NCBI GenBank assembly: GCA_010015655.1
Contig: ML976779.1
Coordinates: forward strand, 1-64,000
DNA: 64,000 nucleotides
Source of the DNA: Bimuria novae-zelandiae CBS 107.79
Lineage: Eukaryota > Ascomycota > Dothideomycetes > Pleosporales > Didymosphaeriaceae
Reading direction: 5' to 3'
A program made the translations under genes and the position numbers. The notes under the pieces were generated by a model that did no database searches, was not told the origin of the DNA, and saw only the letters and a list, made by a program, of their open reading frames with translations. Positions 1 through 11,039 of this stretch are shown one piece after another (within the stretch, counting starts at the first letter, position 1; every line of letters begins with the position of its first letter).

Positions 1-943
1 ATTGTATTTGTCCCCAACAGCACGGTAAAAATGGCGTTCTGTGTTCGCTGTCTGCCAAGACCAGCTTGCGCAACCAATGTACCAGGGGCGAATCCCTGAA
101 ACCGTCTACAACATGTGATTATCTTGTTCTAGTTTGGTTTTCATAATATTATAACCTACCTGGTGTCGCATTTGGCGAAGAACTGGTGCGCAGGAGACCT
201 TCTGATTTGGGCATGCAATACCACTGTGAAAACGCCCAGTAACAGCAGAGTACAGACTAGAATGTGTTTAGAACATGTGTAGAACTGGCTTCAAAGACAT
301 ACCTAGTGGATTTTTTCTTACGCTCGTCACGCTCGGTCCTGTAGATGTTGAGATGAGAGTTACGCATCTGCTCCCAGGTCTCTGATGTAACATGAGTGTG
401 TGAAAGTGTGGCTAACGAGTTGTCAAGGTATTCACAACGTTTTACACCAGTACATTCGTACCGGTATCTCATCGCCTGCCCACCTAAGAACTGAGATGAT
501 GTGCGCTTTGCAGGACCCTTTTGTTTCCTGCAGTACTGAAACTAATGCTTTGTTAACTTGTTCTGAACCGGTTCACAACACATATACCTGGAGTGCGTCC
601 TGTAACACTAACTCTGGTGTGGCTCTTTTCGGATCGACATGAACACAGAACGTATAGCCGTTAACAGAGGTTTGAGGATACTCAGGAAGAAGAGCTATTT
701 GTGTGAGAGTCATAGTCGTTAGGGGACTAGTAGTCCCTGTTGTAAGAACAGTAAGCGGTGCTGTATCATCCTACACAAGTTAAGATCAGGACTAGAACAG
801 ATTGACAATGTGTTTAAAAGCCAATTCACCTCATTTTCTTCGTCTTCTTCTTCGCCATGATACGTGTCATCCTCTTGTGTTGGCCTACTGTCAAAGTCCA
901 TTGTTGTGTCGTCTAGGTCGCTATCATATGCGGCATCGGACAT
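1..943 (-). CDS. Unknown intron-rich protein, 3' end beyond window edge
   Basis: I do not recognise a named family. Five exons stay in frame through four clean introns: 943-830, 770-588, 475-303, 256-160 and 105-1, where the window cuts the gene. Every donor is GT and every acceptor AG. The start ATG at 943 opens an acidic segment (DSDLDD, then a run of Glu/Asp near residues 28-38). The middle exon carries GVKRCEYLDNSLATLSH, and the later exons bring cysteines in SGIACPNQKVSCAP and IGCASWSW. A CEYxD block followed by a Cys-rich IGC-W block is, from memory only, a pattern found in large uncharacterised fungal families. Unlike the transposon debris beside it, it contains no RIP stops, so it looks functional. 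It could belong to a young repeat family. The exon structure is well supported; the function is unknown. Confidence 0.6.
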
Positions 944-1216
944 ACGGTCGGCCCGGGAGTCATTGGTAATAGGGTCACCTCAACACGGTTAGAACACATT
1001 CACAACATGTTCTCAACATACTTACTCATTTTGGTTTTACCGGTTAAATTGAGTTGGAGGGAGCAAATTGGGGCGTGCGCTGTACTTAAGAGGTGACCCA
1101 ACCACCCGATAAGTAACCCGACCACTCGATTTGTAAGCCAACCAGCGAACAGGGGTCTGCACTAGCGCGTGTGGTGGGCCGAGGTCAAAGTGTGGTGGGG
1201 TTAACCGTATCCACAC

Positions 1217-1256
1217 TATCCCCCGCACCGTCAAAATCGCACACCCACGGACCACC
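1217..1256. repeat. Left terminal inverted repeat of the piggyBac-like element
   Basis: This 40-base block begins TATCCCCCGCACCG and is the exact reverse complement of 3487-3526. It retains several CpA and TpG sites that RIP would be expected to change. Confidence 0.85.
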
Positions 1257-1289
1257 TTGTGTTAACCAATCGGATGGATGTCGGCGATA

Positions 1290-3150
1290 GCGTTAAACAC
1301 CAAAACTAATAGCTCTAAGTGAAATTTAATAGGGATTCTCGTAGGGCGCCTCATTTGTAGCTATAATTAATAGTAATTAAGTTAATTATAGTATATTACT
1401 TAATTATTAAGCTTATACTAGTGTTAACTAATTTAATAGTCCCTACGCGGTGCAGGTGCTCGTTCTAGCACTTAGGGCGTAGCTTAGGCCTACACAAAGG
1501 CAGTCTATAGAGCCTACAGCTATAGGTTATTCAAGGCGTCAAAACTCGTCGACGGCTATTACCTGTAGTTACTAAGAGAGGCACCCTAGCAGGCCGCGCG
1601 CCGTTACTTTTACGCCTATTTTCTAAGCAGGTAATACAGGGCTTCGCCTAGGCGTATAGCTTAACTAGCGCGCCGTGTAGGCTCTCGTCGTTAGCCTTAA
1701 CGTTGTTAAGTCTCTGGCGCTTTAATAATTTATTAGAAAGCCTGGCCCCGCGCTTAAAAAGCTACTTAATTAGCTTATATATAAAGCGTTTGTGCCCACT
1801 GCGTTTTGCCTCGTACGCTAACAAGTAGGATAAGAGCCTATACGCGTTATTAAGAGCTAAATTAATAAAGAAGTAAAAGAGCGGCATTTAGGTACGTTAG
1901 CATACTTACTATATTAAGTAAGGCTTGCGGAGCTAGTTAAATTAATCTACCTTACTTTTATAGTAATTATAGCTGTTAACAAGCTTAGAGATACCTAACT
2001 ACTTAATTTTCTTGCTACTAAAGGCCTCCTTATATAGCTTCTTATTTATAGTGGCGTTAGCAGGGTGGTGGCGTAGGCTTTAAATAACTTATAATCCTAG
2101 GTGGCGACTATCGTTAGTAGGTTTTGGCTTAGTGGGGACATCCTCAAACTTACCGTCAGCGGTAGTACTAGCAAAAAGGACCACCTAGGCATCCCGCCAG
2201 GCCATCTCTAGTACAGTGTTATTACTAGAGACCTTAAAGAACGCCTCTCCTTATCGCGCTATAGGCGTAAATTGCGTCTTAAGCTTTATTAAATCGCTAT
2301 TAAATTACTCTTTTGGCGGCCCTGCCCTGCGCGAGGATGGAGACCCAGCACCACTAGCTAAACCCTCGTGTGTAACCCCAGTCTCCTACCTCTCCTTGGT
2401 GGCTGTTCTGGTGGTGCGCACCGTCCCAGCGCCGCCAACGCCTTACTCCCTTAGGTATTTAAGTAGCGAGATTGTCGTAAAGAGATTGTCTATCTAGAGG
2501 ATATGGCGCCCTAGGGGGAACAAGCGCTGGCCATTAGGGCCTCGGGCAAGGACGAGAGTAAGAGGCACGGCTTTAGTAGGCGTAAATTTGGCTATCTTAA
2601 GGATATTAACGTTAAAATTAATAAGGCCTTAAGTGGCGCCTTTTGCGTAAAAAAGCTAGTTAAGTACGACGCCGTTGGACGCTAGGTACTAGATTTTAAA
2701 GCCCTTAAGCGTTAGCTTTAACTTAATAACGATAGTTTCGCTAGCGTGCCTAGTAAATCTAGTAATAGCTTTGTCGACGTAGAGGTGCTTACTAGCGTGC
2801 TAAATAGTAGAGGATGTTAAGCGTAGGTGCTTAGAGAGATCCCATACGCGCCTAAATGGCGATTTAAACGACTGCGGAGCTTCTGTATAGTACATGTAGC
2901 GATTGAGCTGCTGCCAGCGCGTACAGGCCATGTAGTTGTTAATGGAGTGAGTAGGCGCGTTTTTGTGTAGCTTCCCCCAGTACTCCTCGATTGTAGGCTC
3001 CCGGTGTACGCCCATATACATAAGGATGGCCAAGTAGGTGTAGAGCTCAGTTTTCGACGTCGGTTTCCACGCCCGGGCGTGTGGCCTGCCCTGGGCGGCA
3101 TCCTTAGCTCGTACTTGCTCTGCGTGTTGGTTCGTATGTAGGGCTAGCTT
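1290..3150 (-). pseudogene. piggyBac-family transposase relic (DDE_Tnp_1_7 type)
   Basis: Reading the minus strand from about 3150 gives a segment containing YMGVHREPTIEEYWGKL and RWQQLNRYMYYTEAP, then FRRVWDLSKHLRL. This is the conserved N-terminal half of fungal piggyBac-like transposases. It continues after 2800 in the same general order with many stops, almost all TAG or TAA where the family would have Gln. Fragments such as VLEMAWRDA and ADGKFEDVPTKPK, and a degraded catalytic half toward 1700, follow. No open frame longer than about 90 codons survives, so the enzyme is dead. Family assignment is by remembered motifs; the damage is seen directly. Confidence 0.65.
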
Positions 3151-3486
3151 TTCGAGCTGTGCGGCGTTAAAAAAGAGACTAAATAAGACAAAAGGATTAG
3201 TGGCATCTATGCTAGTAGGCAGGTGGGCACTGCCGACGTCGTCGTTGTATATAGAGAGAGGCTGCCAGGCAGCTGGTGGAGTAGTTGGTAATTAAGGCCT
3301 TAGGCCGCAGGGTTTCGTATATTTAGTATAGCGCACTAAATTAGAATCTTATATAGCACTATGCATTATTAATTATAAAAAGAAAAACGCGTTTTATGCG
3401 GGATTCGAAGCTCAAATTATTATTCTACTATTATCACGATAGCTCTCTAGAGTTAAGCTAAGCAACGCTCTGATTGGCGCTCACCA

Positions 3487-3526
3487 GGTGGTCCGTGGGT
3501 GTGCGATTTTGACGGTGCGGGGGATA
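3487..3526. repeat. Right terminal inverted repeat of the piggyBac-like element
   Basis: Exact reverse complement of 1217-1256. The match weakens inward but is still visible (GATTGG..CAC on both sides), so the ancestral terminal repeat was probably about 55 bp. Confidence 0.85.
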
Positions 3527-3532
3527 GGTTGA

Positions 3533-5391
3533 CCGTCGGTCTGATGGATCCGAAATAGGTCCGAATCGAATCCGTAGTTTCCCATCGGTCTGATAGATCC
3601 GAAATTGGTCCGATATGGATAAGTGTCAGTTTTCGGATGATCTCGGATCCTGTCCTGACTGGCCAAGGTTTCTCGTGTCGACGAGCGATTGTTCCTGTTA
3701 CAGTTAGTAATATAAAGATTATACTAAGCATAGGTATACTCCTTCTCTTTAACCTCTACTAGCTTTTGCTTAAGGCGGGTAGCTAACTCTTTAGTATAAA
3801 GAAGCTTAAGACGCTTCTTACGCTTTTTCTTTTAAATAAGCTCTTAATCTTTCTTAAGGATCTATAAGCTATATTTAGTATAAACTAAAATATAACTAGC
3901 GCACCTACCTAGAGGCAGTATTTATATAATAATATAGTTTTAACTTTTAATACTACTTATAACTTAACGCTATTTTTAAATTTTAAAACTTTATTAGACT
4001 CGCGCGAGTATAACGTTTTATAATAAAAAATAAAAACCTTTTCGTATAGTTAGTAAGGTAAAGAAAATTAAGAGGAGGCTATAACTTACCTTAAAAAGTA
4101 AAGATACGCAACTTTATAAAATTAAAACTTACCTAGTAATAGTATAGTAATATAATAAAGTAAGATATTAGGATATTAGTTTTAAAAGGGGGAATAGTAT
4201 TATAATTATAAACTTTATAAAAATAAAGGGTCTAGATAATTGCGCTAAAAAAGTTATTATTAGTAAATTACTAAGGTAAAGGAATATAAGGAAGCGCAAG
4301 ATAGCTTAGGTTAGTAGTTATATAATAAAGTCCTATATAATATAAGATTTTATAAGACTTTAAGGGTCTTAGAGATCTTAAGGTCTTAGCAGGACTATAA
4401 TAATAATTTTAATAATAGTAAAGGCTAGAATAAATAGTATATAGTTTAATAATTTCTTTATATCTTTTCTACTCCTTATAGTTAACTTACTATACTACGA
4501 GTATATTTCTTATAATAAATTAATAAATCTTTTAGTTAGTTATTCTATAGTTTGTTACAGAATTAGATTATTTATACACACCCTACTATTACTATTAAGC
4601 TTTTAACTACTAAATATATCTGCGAGGCATCTTACTCTTAACCTATCCTCTCCTAACCTAGATTAGACTTAGGTACGTAAAGTCCTTGTAACACTAGGCT
4701 TATAACTATAACGTTAAAAAAAGTATTAAGGTAATTATTGTTAATTAAGTAGCTACTCTACAGGAGCTATATACTGTGTGGATCAGGTGCATGGGCCACA
4801 CGTACGCGGGTGGCCCAAGCTTCCATACTGAACCGTCACAGTTTCGATTCTCGCCCTTGTTTGGCGATGAGTGAGCCTTGCCGTGGAGACTTAGCCCAAT
4901 AGCCTAGGCCTTCCACAGTGCCACACTAACATTTGACGGCAGGTTCCCACGACATTCGCGTGAAAACTCGTCGGTGTCAGATACGCGGTGGTGTGGCATA
5001 CCGGCTTTTAAAACTCGCATATGGTAGCCTCTGGACCGTAATTCTCGAATCGCTGTTAGCATCAGTCCTTACGGTATAAGATGAGGATCCACCCCCAATA
5101 CAGCAAAACGCCCACGTAAAAAGCTACAAAAGGCCAGGGTAGGGGTGGGACAAATCTACGCTACTCATTCGATGCGCAAAGGAGTAAAACCTACTCGACA
5201 ATAACACTTTATTGGGTACAAACGTATAAAACTGCCTAGACACAGTTTTAGTGAACTGCAAACGTGCGACTGTTTAATTTGTCTAGGAAACTATGCCTAT
5301 CATTGAACGTCGTAGCTAGACAGTAGCCTAGACTGTGCCCGCCTATAGTCCCGCAGAACATGCAGAACGTTTTGTAACTCTTAAAAGATCC
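3533..5391. other. AT-rich, RIP-like debris without a readable gene
   Basis: From about 3700 to 4760 the sequence is dominated by TA-rich words and stops in all frames, as in RIP-mutated repeats. A lysine-rich minus-strand stretch near 3720-3840 could be the tail of another transposase, but I cannot name it. After about 4770 base composition returns to normal, and I see nothing coding up to the gene ending at 5392. Confidence 0.55.
3536..3613. repeat. Short direct repeat beside the transposon end
   Basis: A 29-base unit (TCGGTCTGATRGATCCGAAA followed by WGGTCCGA) occurs at 3536-3564 and again at 3585-3613 with two differences, a 49-bp period. Confidence 0.7.
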
Positions 5392-7590
5392 CTAGGTACC
5401 CCTCGCGACCTCATCTGCATGCTTCGCAGATCCCTGCTCTTCCTCCACCGCCAAAGTGCTCTCCGTATCGGCCCTCCGCACCGCATCCACGTCTTCAACA
5501 CGGATGCTCACACGCTTATGTTCCTCCATGCACTCCACCCCGTCCTCCTTTCCCCTCTCCTCCATCCCTCGCTCCCTCCCCGAAGAATCCCAATACCGCG
5601 TGACCGGCACCGCACCATCCGTATTCTGCCAGTCCTCATCTTCCCCAAGTACCAAAGTACGTTTATGCACCTGCAACAGCCCATCCTCAACCCACGTATC
5701 CACACCCGTATGCTGGGCTTTCCTACGCCTCTGGAAGCACCGAACGAGGCTTTCCAGAAAGACGTTGGCGAGGATGACCAACGTGCCGAGGCCGATGGTC
5801 AGAGCAAGTCCATATGTGTTTATGCTCGCAAACCGGCCGCTGGTCCGCGCGCGGATCATCGAACACAGGTTACGGTAGTTGTTATCAGGTACGACGAGGA
5901 ACTGCTTCGCTGCGGGGGAAGAAGGACCGCGCGCATAGTCGACGATGGCACGCTGGATCTGGGTGAGAACACGATTGTGCATGTCCTGGAGTTCGATGAC
6001 CCATTGGTTGTTGGGGAGAGGCATCTGCACGCCATCGTTGGAGGTGTCGTCGGCCAGCATATTCACTGGCTGGAGGATGATGGCGTTGTTGGCGTAGACG
6101 GCGTTGATTAGGAGGTCGACAATGGCAGACTGCATGGGCGAGAGGTCCAGATCGAATTTTGCGGCTGCGGTGGCGGGGACAATACCGGCGAGCGGTGTAC
6201 AGGCATCTTTGTGCGGGTTGCAATATTGAAACTGTTCTACGCAGCCTAAAGGGCTGAGGAGGTGGTCGCTGAAGTAGTATGTGCGGTTCCTGGGACCGGG
6301 ACTAGGGCGGTGGGCCGAGAACCAAGGGTCATCGATGGGTTTTGCGAAGTTGACGGATTGGGCGGCAAGAAACAGGAAGTATATGTCTCCATCCGTCGTA
6401 TTGAACTCTTGCCTTGGTATAAATGAAGAAGAGCTCGGGAAGGGCAGCCGCTCATCGAGGCGGTAGTACCTCTGTGTCCTATTTCGATAGCGTCAGTATT
6501 CTTGAGGTGGCTGTAGGAGAGAAGCAACGTACACCATGGAATATCCCGTGAACCCCTTGGAGAGTCGGTTATTACTCTCGCTATCCGCTTTCGCAACATA
6601 ATCTGTATCATTGTACCAAGGAATAGTACCCCAGTTCCACAAAATGCGATACTCTCCCTCGCCCATCGGACCAGTAGTGTTCTCCCGTGTCGTCCATAGA
6701 TCGGCCTGAAGCGGTGCACATGTGGTCACTTTACGGAAGTGAACGTTATCTTTGCGCGTATTGATGCCGAGTGCCGTATTAGTATCTATATTGCCTGTGT
6801 CCATCTGCAGGTTCCCGGTCCGATATATGCACGTCTCCGGGTCGAAAGGGCATGACGCATTGAGCTGAGAGCTGTATGATATAGCCTCCCGCGTGAAAGC
6901 CTCACACATCGGTGAGTTGGACTGGCTGGTCGTATTGTAACAAGCGCGAGCGTAGATGCGACCAAATTCAGTAATGCTTCCAATGTACTTTGCGTTTTCG
7001 ATCATGAAGGTGTTATCTGATGCTTTCACCGTTTCGGCGTTGGGAACTTCCCAGATGCCACACTCTGCTCGTGTTAGGGGCGAACTCAATGATCGTATGT
7101 CCACTTACCATCACCTCTTAGCAAGACATCGACCTGACTCGTTTCCATGATGTCTGAAGACAAGACACCCGTCGCGGTCAACAGTAACAGAAACAGCAAC
7201 GGGACCAAGATGGGCACCGCACTCACTCTCCACCAGCATTTCTTTTCCCGCCCGACCCCTTTAGCGTGTCTCCATGCCCACGCAATTCTTGTGAGATTCC
7301 ACAGCGTCTGGCCAGGTGATCCATTGTTCCTAATGGACATATCCTGCTGTAGTCTCAGAGTAGCGCTATACTTGCGCCTACCGGACAGACGGAGTTGGTA
7401 CCAGACGAAGGCGGCGATTCCCCAGAGATGCTGACCAGCGAACTGCACGAACAAGGCCAGGAAAGCGATGAGGACAACGCCATTTCTCGAAGTGATGGTG
7501 ATGTTGGTGCCTTTGATGAAGTTTCTTGACTATCTTTCCAAGAGCCGATGAACACGTCGGAATAGGAAACGTCGGCTGCTGATGCCATGT
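5392..7590 (-). CDS. Membrane-anchored protein with large non-cytosolic domain; frameshifted near its start
   Basis: Three exons: 7590-7109, 7064-6535 and 6471-5392. Introns are 44 and 63 nt with clean GT/AG ends. The N-terminal part has a hydrophobic helix (LIAFLALFVQFAG), a second (ILVPLLFLLLLTATGVL) after a conserved WAWRH segment, then about 400 residues rich in Cys and N-glycosylation sequons. A C-terminal helix (YGLALTIGLGTLVILANVFL) and an acidic cytosolic tail follow. This layout matches a common, uncharacterised fungal membrane family. The only good ATG (7590) gives MASAADVSYSDVFIGSWK, but the continuation that fits the family (IKGTNITITSRNG) lies one base out of frame around 7530-7550. 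Either there is a one-base error or mutation, or the gene is a recent pseudogene. The remaining ~690 codons are intact. Confidence 0.65.
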
Positions 7591-7618
7591 TGTTAATATT
7601 GTATGAAACAAGGCTCAA

Positions 7619-9340
7619 TGCACCTGCTCAGTCCGACACGGAGTATCGTTACGATAAAAAGGGACTGACGATCATATATGCCTCTCCCCAGTTGTCGACG
7701 TTGTAGACCCCAATTAATGCCATATCCCGGATACAGTAAGCTTGGTTGCTGCGCGATAATGGTGCACTTCTTGGCTTAGGAGGGTCGATTTGTTTCGTCC
7801 AAACGCACCTTTCAGCTGCTATATCCTGGACTGACGTTCTGCAGTAGTGCAATACGATAAAGCTGGCCGTTGTGTAGCCCAAAGTCGGCATTTGACTCGA
7901 TTGAGTATATGCCTGTCGCGCAACACCCTGTTCATCTAGTCCCTGGTCGCTGATTGGCCCACCAAATGCACCAAGGCAAAGCGGCGCGTAGTCGCAGCGA
8001 TTCTCCCAAAGAGGAGGAAAAGAAGGCAACCTACACAAGTGAGACGCAGCGTGTGGTCGCTTTAAGGTTATTTTCGCCCCACCCAGCATCGACAGGCGGG
8101 GCTGTCTGCACGCCTGGTTGGTGATGACAGACAGACAGATCTCGCTTTTGGTCGTGACTGATTTTTCAGAAACTTCTAGCCTTTCCTTGAGGTCAGGGCG
8201 AAGGCACGGGTCGATGGTGAAAGTTCGGATCCCAATAATCCCGAGAGACGGGTTTGCGGGCCTTGTAACGCTGCACATCTTTACAAGTGCGCCTCACAGG
8301 CGGACTTGTGATTGCTGCGGCAGATGCCAGTCTGGCCTCGAGGCTGGACATTTTGCTAATCAATAATGCCTAGTAGTTTGATTCAGTTGCCGCTATTTCA
8401 ATTCAAGCTGCCTTCCGCACCATCTTGCACCTACTATCCGAGTCGTTCTGGTATGGCCGATGCTAACGTGGCTTACGACGAGAGCGTGCTATTTCGAAAG
8501 AGCGTATAACTCGCCCTTGTGGAGACGCCCGGTTCATCAGGTCGAGTGACGTCGGAGAATACAATGCTCTAAACGGTGTGCCGGAACCTAGGTCTGATTT
8601 CAGCCCCAATAGACGGCAGGAACCGTGGCCATCTCACCTAAGCCTCTTGAGGATATCTCCGACCCCACGAACCACCACCTCGTGTTTCTGGCGGTTGGCG
8701 TTCCCCATGGGGCCAGAATAATGTTCTCCTGCAGGGGCGCAGCTGCCATTCCTACTATAGGGCAAGATATGATGTGGTTCCATCAGCCAGCGGGGGGCTT
8801 GGTGGAGACAAAAGCTCACGAGTGGGAGGAGGGGTGATGGCAAGACAGATTATCCGAGGTCGTTGTTTGGGGAGCTTTTCTTGGGACGTTCCGATTTCGT
8901 GGTGGAGAGCGAGAGTCCTGTAGGTCGTGTATTTGCAGTGACGCTCTCGGCTTCATCGAGTGTTTGCCTGCCAAGTGTAGTGGTGTTACAACCTGAAATG
9001 AAACGACGCGAGGCGTGATGTTTGTTCTTTGCGAGGGATGAAGATCGAGAGGTGGGGATGGGGCCCGGGCCCGGGGTAGTCGCAACCACGTGGCCGAGTG
9101 AGTTTGTCTGGGAAAGAAGGCATCGCCCAGACGGAAGAGGAAACTATGAATCAAAACGCCAATCGAGGCAGGCCCAGTGATATGTTCATCGCTCCAGCGT
9201 CTTCCCTGATGGCACTTGAAGTTGGGTGTAAGGGAAATGCATTGAGTGCCTCGCGGATGCCGCATCTATCATTACTAGTGGGGTGCTCCTTCCGCGCATC
9301 GGATGCTCCTGCCATGACGCTCACCGACGCATACCAAAAC
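7619..9340. other. Intergenic region, nothing firm
   Basis: The longest minus-strand frame (8278-7649, about 209 codons) shows no motif, no hydrophobic pattern and no family resemblance, so I do not call it. Frames between 8625 and 9472 overlap each other on both strands and look random. The region ends at the copia insertion site. Confidence 0.5.
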
Positions 9341-9543
9341 TGTCACGGTTTATGGCTCTTACTCTACAAGATAGTTGCTCCTACCTTGACATGGTTGCGA
9401 CTTACCTTCTTTCTGTCTAGGACTAGCGTTGTTTGTGCCTGCGCACCTATACCTTCTGTAGCTTCTAGATAGAACAACCTTAGTTCAATCCTGCAATCTT
9501 TTCCACTGCGTACTGTCCGCTTAGCGCTCTGCTTACCGCGACA
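9341..9543 (+). repeat. 5' LTR of the copia element
   Basis: A 203-bp block starting TGTCACGGTTTATGG and ending CCGCGACA (TG..CA termini). It is colinear with 14613-14805, with scattered C/T and G/A differences and about 10 bp of length difference. Confidence 0.9.
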
Positions 9544-11039
9544 GTTATAAGCCTAGCTTGCACCTAGGATTATTCTCACCTGCTATTATAACGTTACTCT
9601 ACTTACGAGTCGCACGTCGCTGTACCGCGTTCTCTACGACGCACCTGTTCACTTGCGCATCCCTACGGCGCACATACTAGGATCTCTGCCTGGATCTATT
9701 AAATACTGTCGACTATAGCCTCTGCAATGGCTACTAAGTTCGACCTTGCTATGACGCGAGTCACTGTCGTCCTAAATACACTAGATAACTGGTTTACCTG
9801 GTTATTTATTTGCTAAGACGTCGCTAATTAATATGGCCTCTAGCAATATATTAACCCTAATATAGTAAAGGAGACTCTCCCTATGCTATAAGAGTCTCTT
9901 AAGCCTTAACTTACTAATTATAAGCTTAAAGCTACTAGACTCTCTTACTTATCCACTAACAATCGAAATTCCTATTAATAGGAATACGATTAATAGGAAC
10001 GCCGCCGTACTAAGTATTATACTTAAGTAAAGGCACTAGCTAACTTAAATATAAATATTAGTAAGATAATTATTACACGTTATATACACCTAATTAAGGA
10101 TTATAATACCCTGTATAACTAACTAGTTATACTTAAAAAGTTCTTTTACCCTATAGACGCGACACGTCGCTATAAGCTTACTAATAAGTATAACGCTCTT
10201 AAGACTACGCCACGAGCTATAAAGAAAATTAAGTAATAGCTATTAGACTAGATATATATTATAGCTTAGGGCAAGGCTATTAGCTTGCTTAAAACTAATA
10301 GTAATTAACTATAAGAGGACTTCCTTATTACCTGTAAGGTAATTAATTAGGAATACGCCACTTCTTACCTGCGCGAGATCTTTAAGTATAAAGCGCGAGG
10401 CACTACTACCAAGATGGCATCTCTAGAGACGTACGTCGCCGAGATGACTATATATCTACGACGCACTAAGCTACACTTAATAGGCCTAGTAGTAGCTACT
10501 GCTAAGCTTAGAGTTGTAAAGCAAGTTAATTTATAGCCTATAAAAGGTAATCGCGGTAGCAGCTGTGACCGAGACAAGCTACCTAGAAACTATGTCTATA
10601 GAAAGAAGTATTAGTCCACTAACTGCTTTATTCTTAACCTACGCTACCTATAACGTCCGAAGGACTATTAGCCTATAGCTAAGGCTATACGCAAGGTTAA
10701 GGAAGCACGAAAAAACTCTAAAATTAATACACGTATTAAGACTACTCTTAGGAAGTAGGTAGCTTAATAACTTTAGAATACTAGATTACTATAAGTTAAT
10801 AATAGCAATCCTCCTGCTAAGAATAGTAACACGTTTATAGTAATTGCTGGCCTATTATACATTAGTATCAATTAAGCCGATTCTCTCGAGCCTAAATCTC
10901 TTAAATCTCTCGAAGAACAATCAAACAATAATTTAAAAATAATTACATTAGATAATAACGCTGAGCCTAACAGAGAGCTTATAGTAATAGTTAGAGACAA
11001 CACTGATAAGGCTAAGCTCCTTAACTAATAGATTATCAA

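Larger units (their letters stand above)
1201..3532 (-). mobile_element. piggyBac-like DNA transposon, RIP-degraded
   Basis: A 40-bp perfect inverted repeat (1217-1256 and 3487-3526) brackets a decayed transposase read on the minus strand. TTAA, the target site of piggyBac elements, abuts the left side at 1201-1204. The matching place on the right reads TTGA (3529-3532), one base off. The left end has about ten extra bases between TTAA and the repeat. The interior is AT-rich and full of TAG/TAA, but blocks near 2330-2450 and 2860-3260 and both termini keep normal CpA content, so the damage is patchy. Confidence 0.7.

Noticed and set aside
3389..3468. tRNA-like sequence on the minus strand (TAGCTTAACTCTAGAG resembling an A box, GCTTCGAATCCC resembling a B box)
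   Set aside because: The 5' and 3' ends pair only partly (GCGTT with AACGC), the T-stem does not pair and no anticodon stem forms. At best a mutated tRNA-derived scrap inside the transposon end.
4770..5330. Search for a solo LTR or second transposon end in the GC-normal stretch after the AT-rich block
   Set aside because: Only a 7-bp inverted word (GGGCCAC/GTGGCCC) was found; no terminal repeats or target duplication.
7649..8278. 209-codon open frame on the minus strand
   Set aside because: No motif, no hydrophobic pattern and no family resemblance; likely a chance opening in intergenic DNA.
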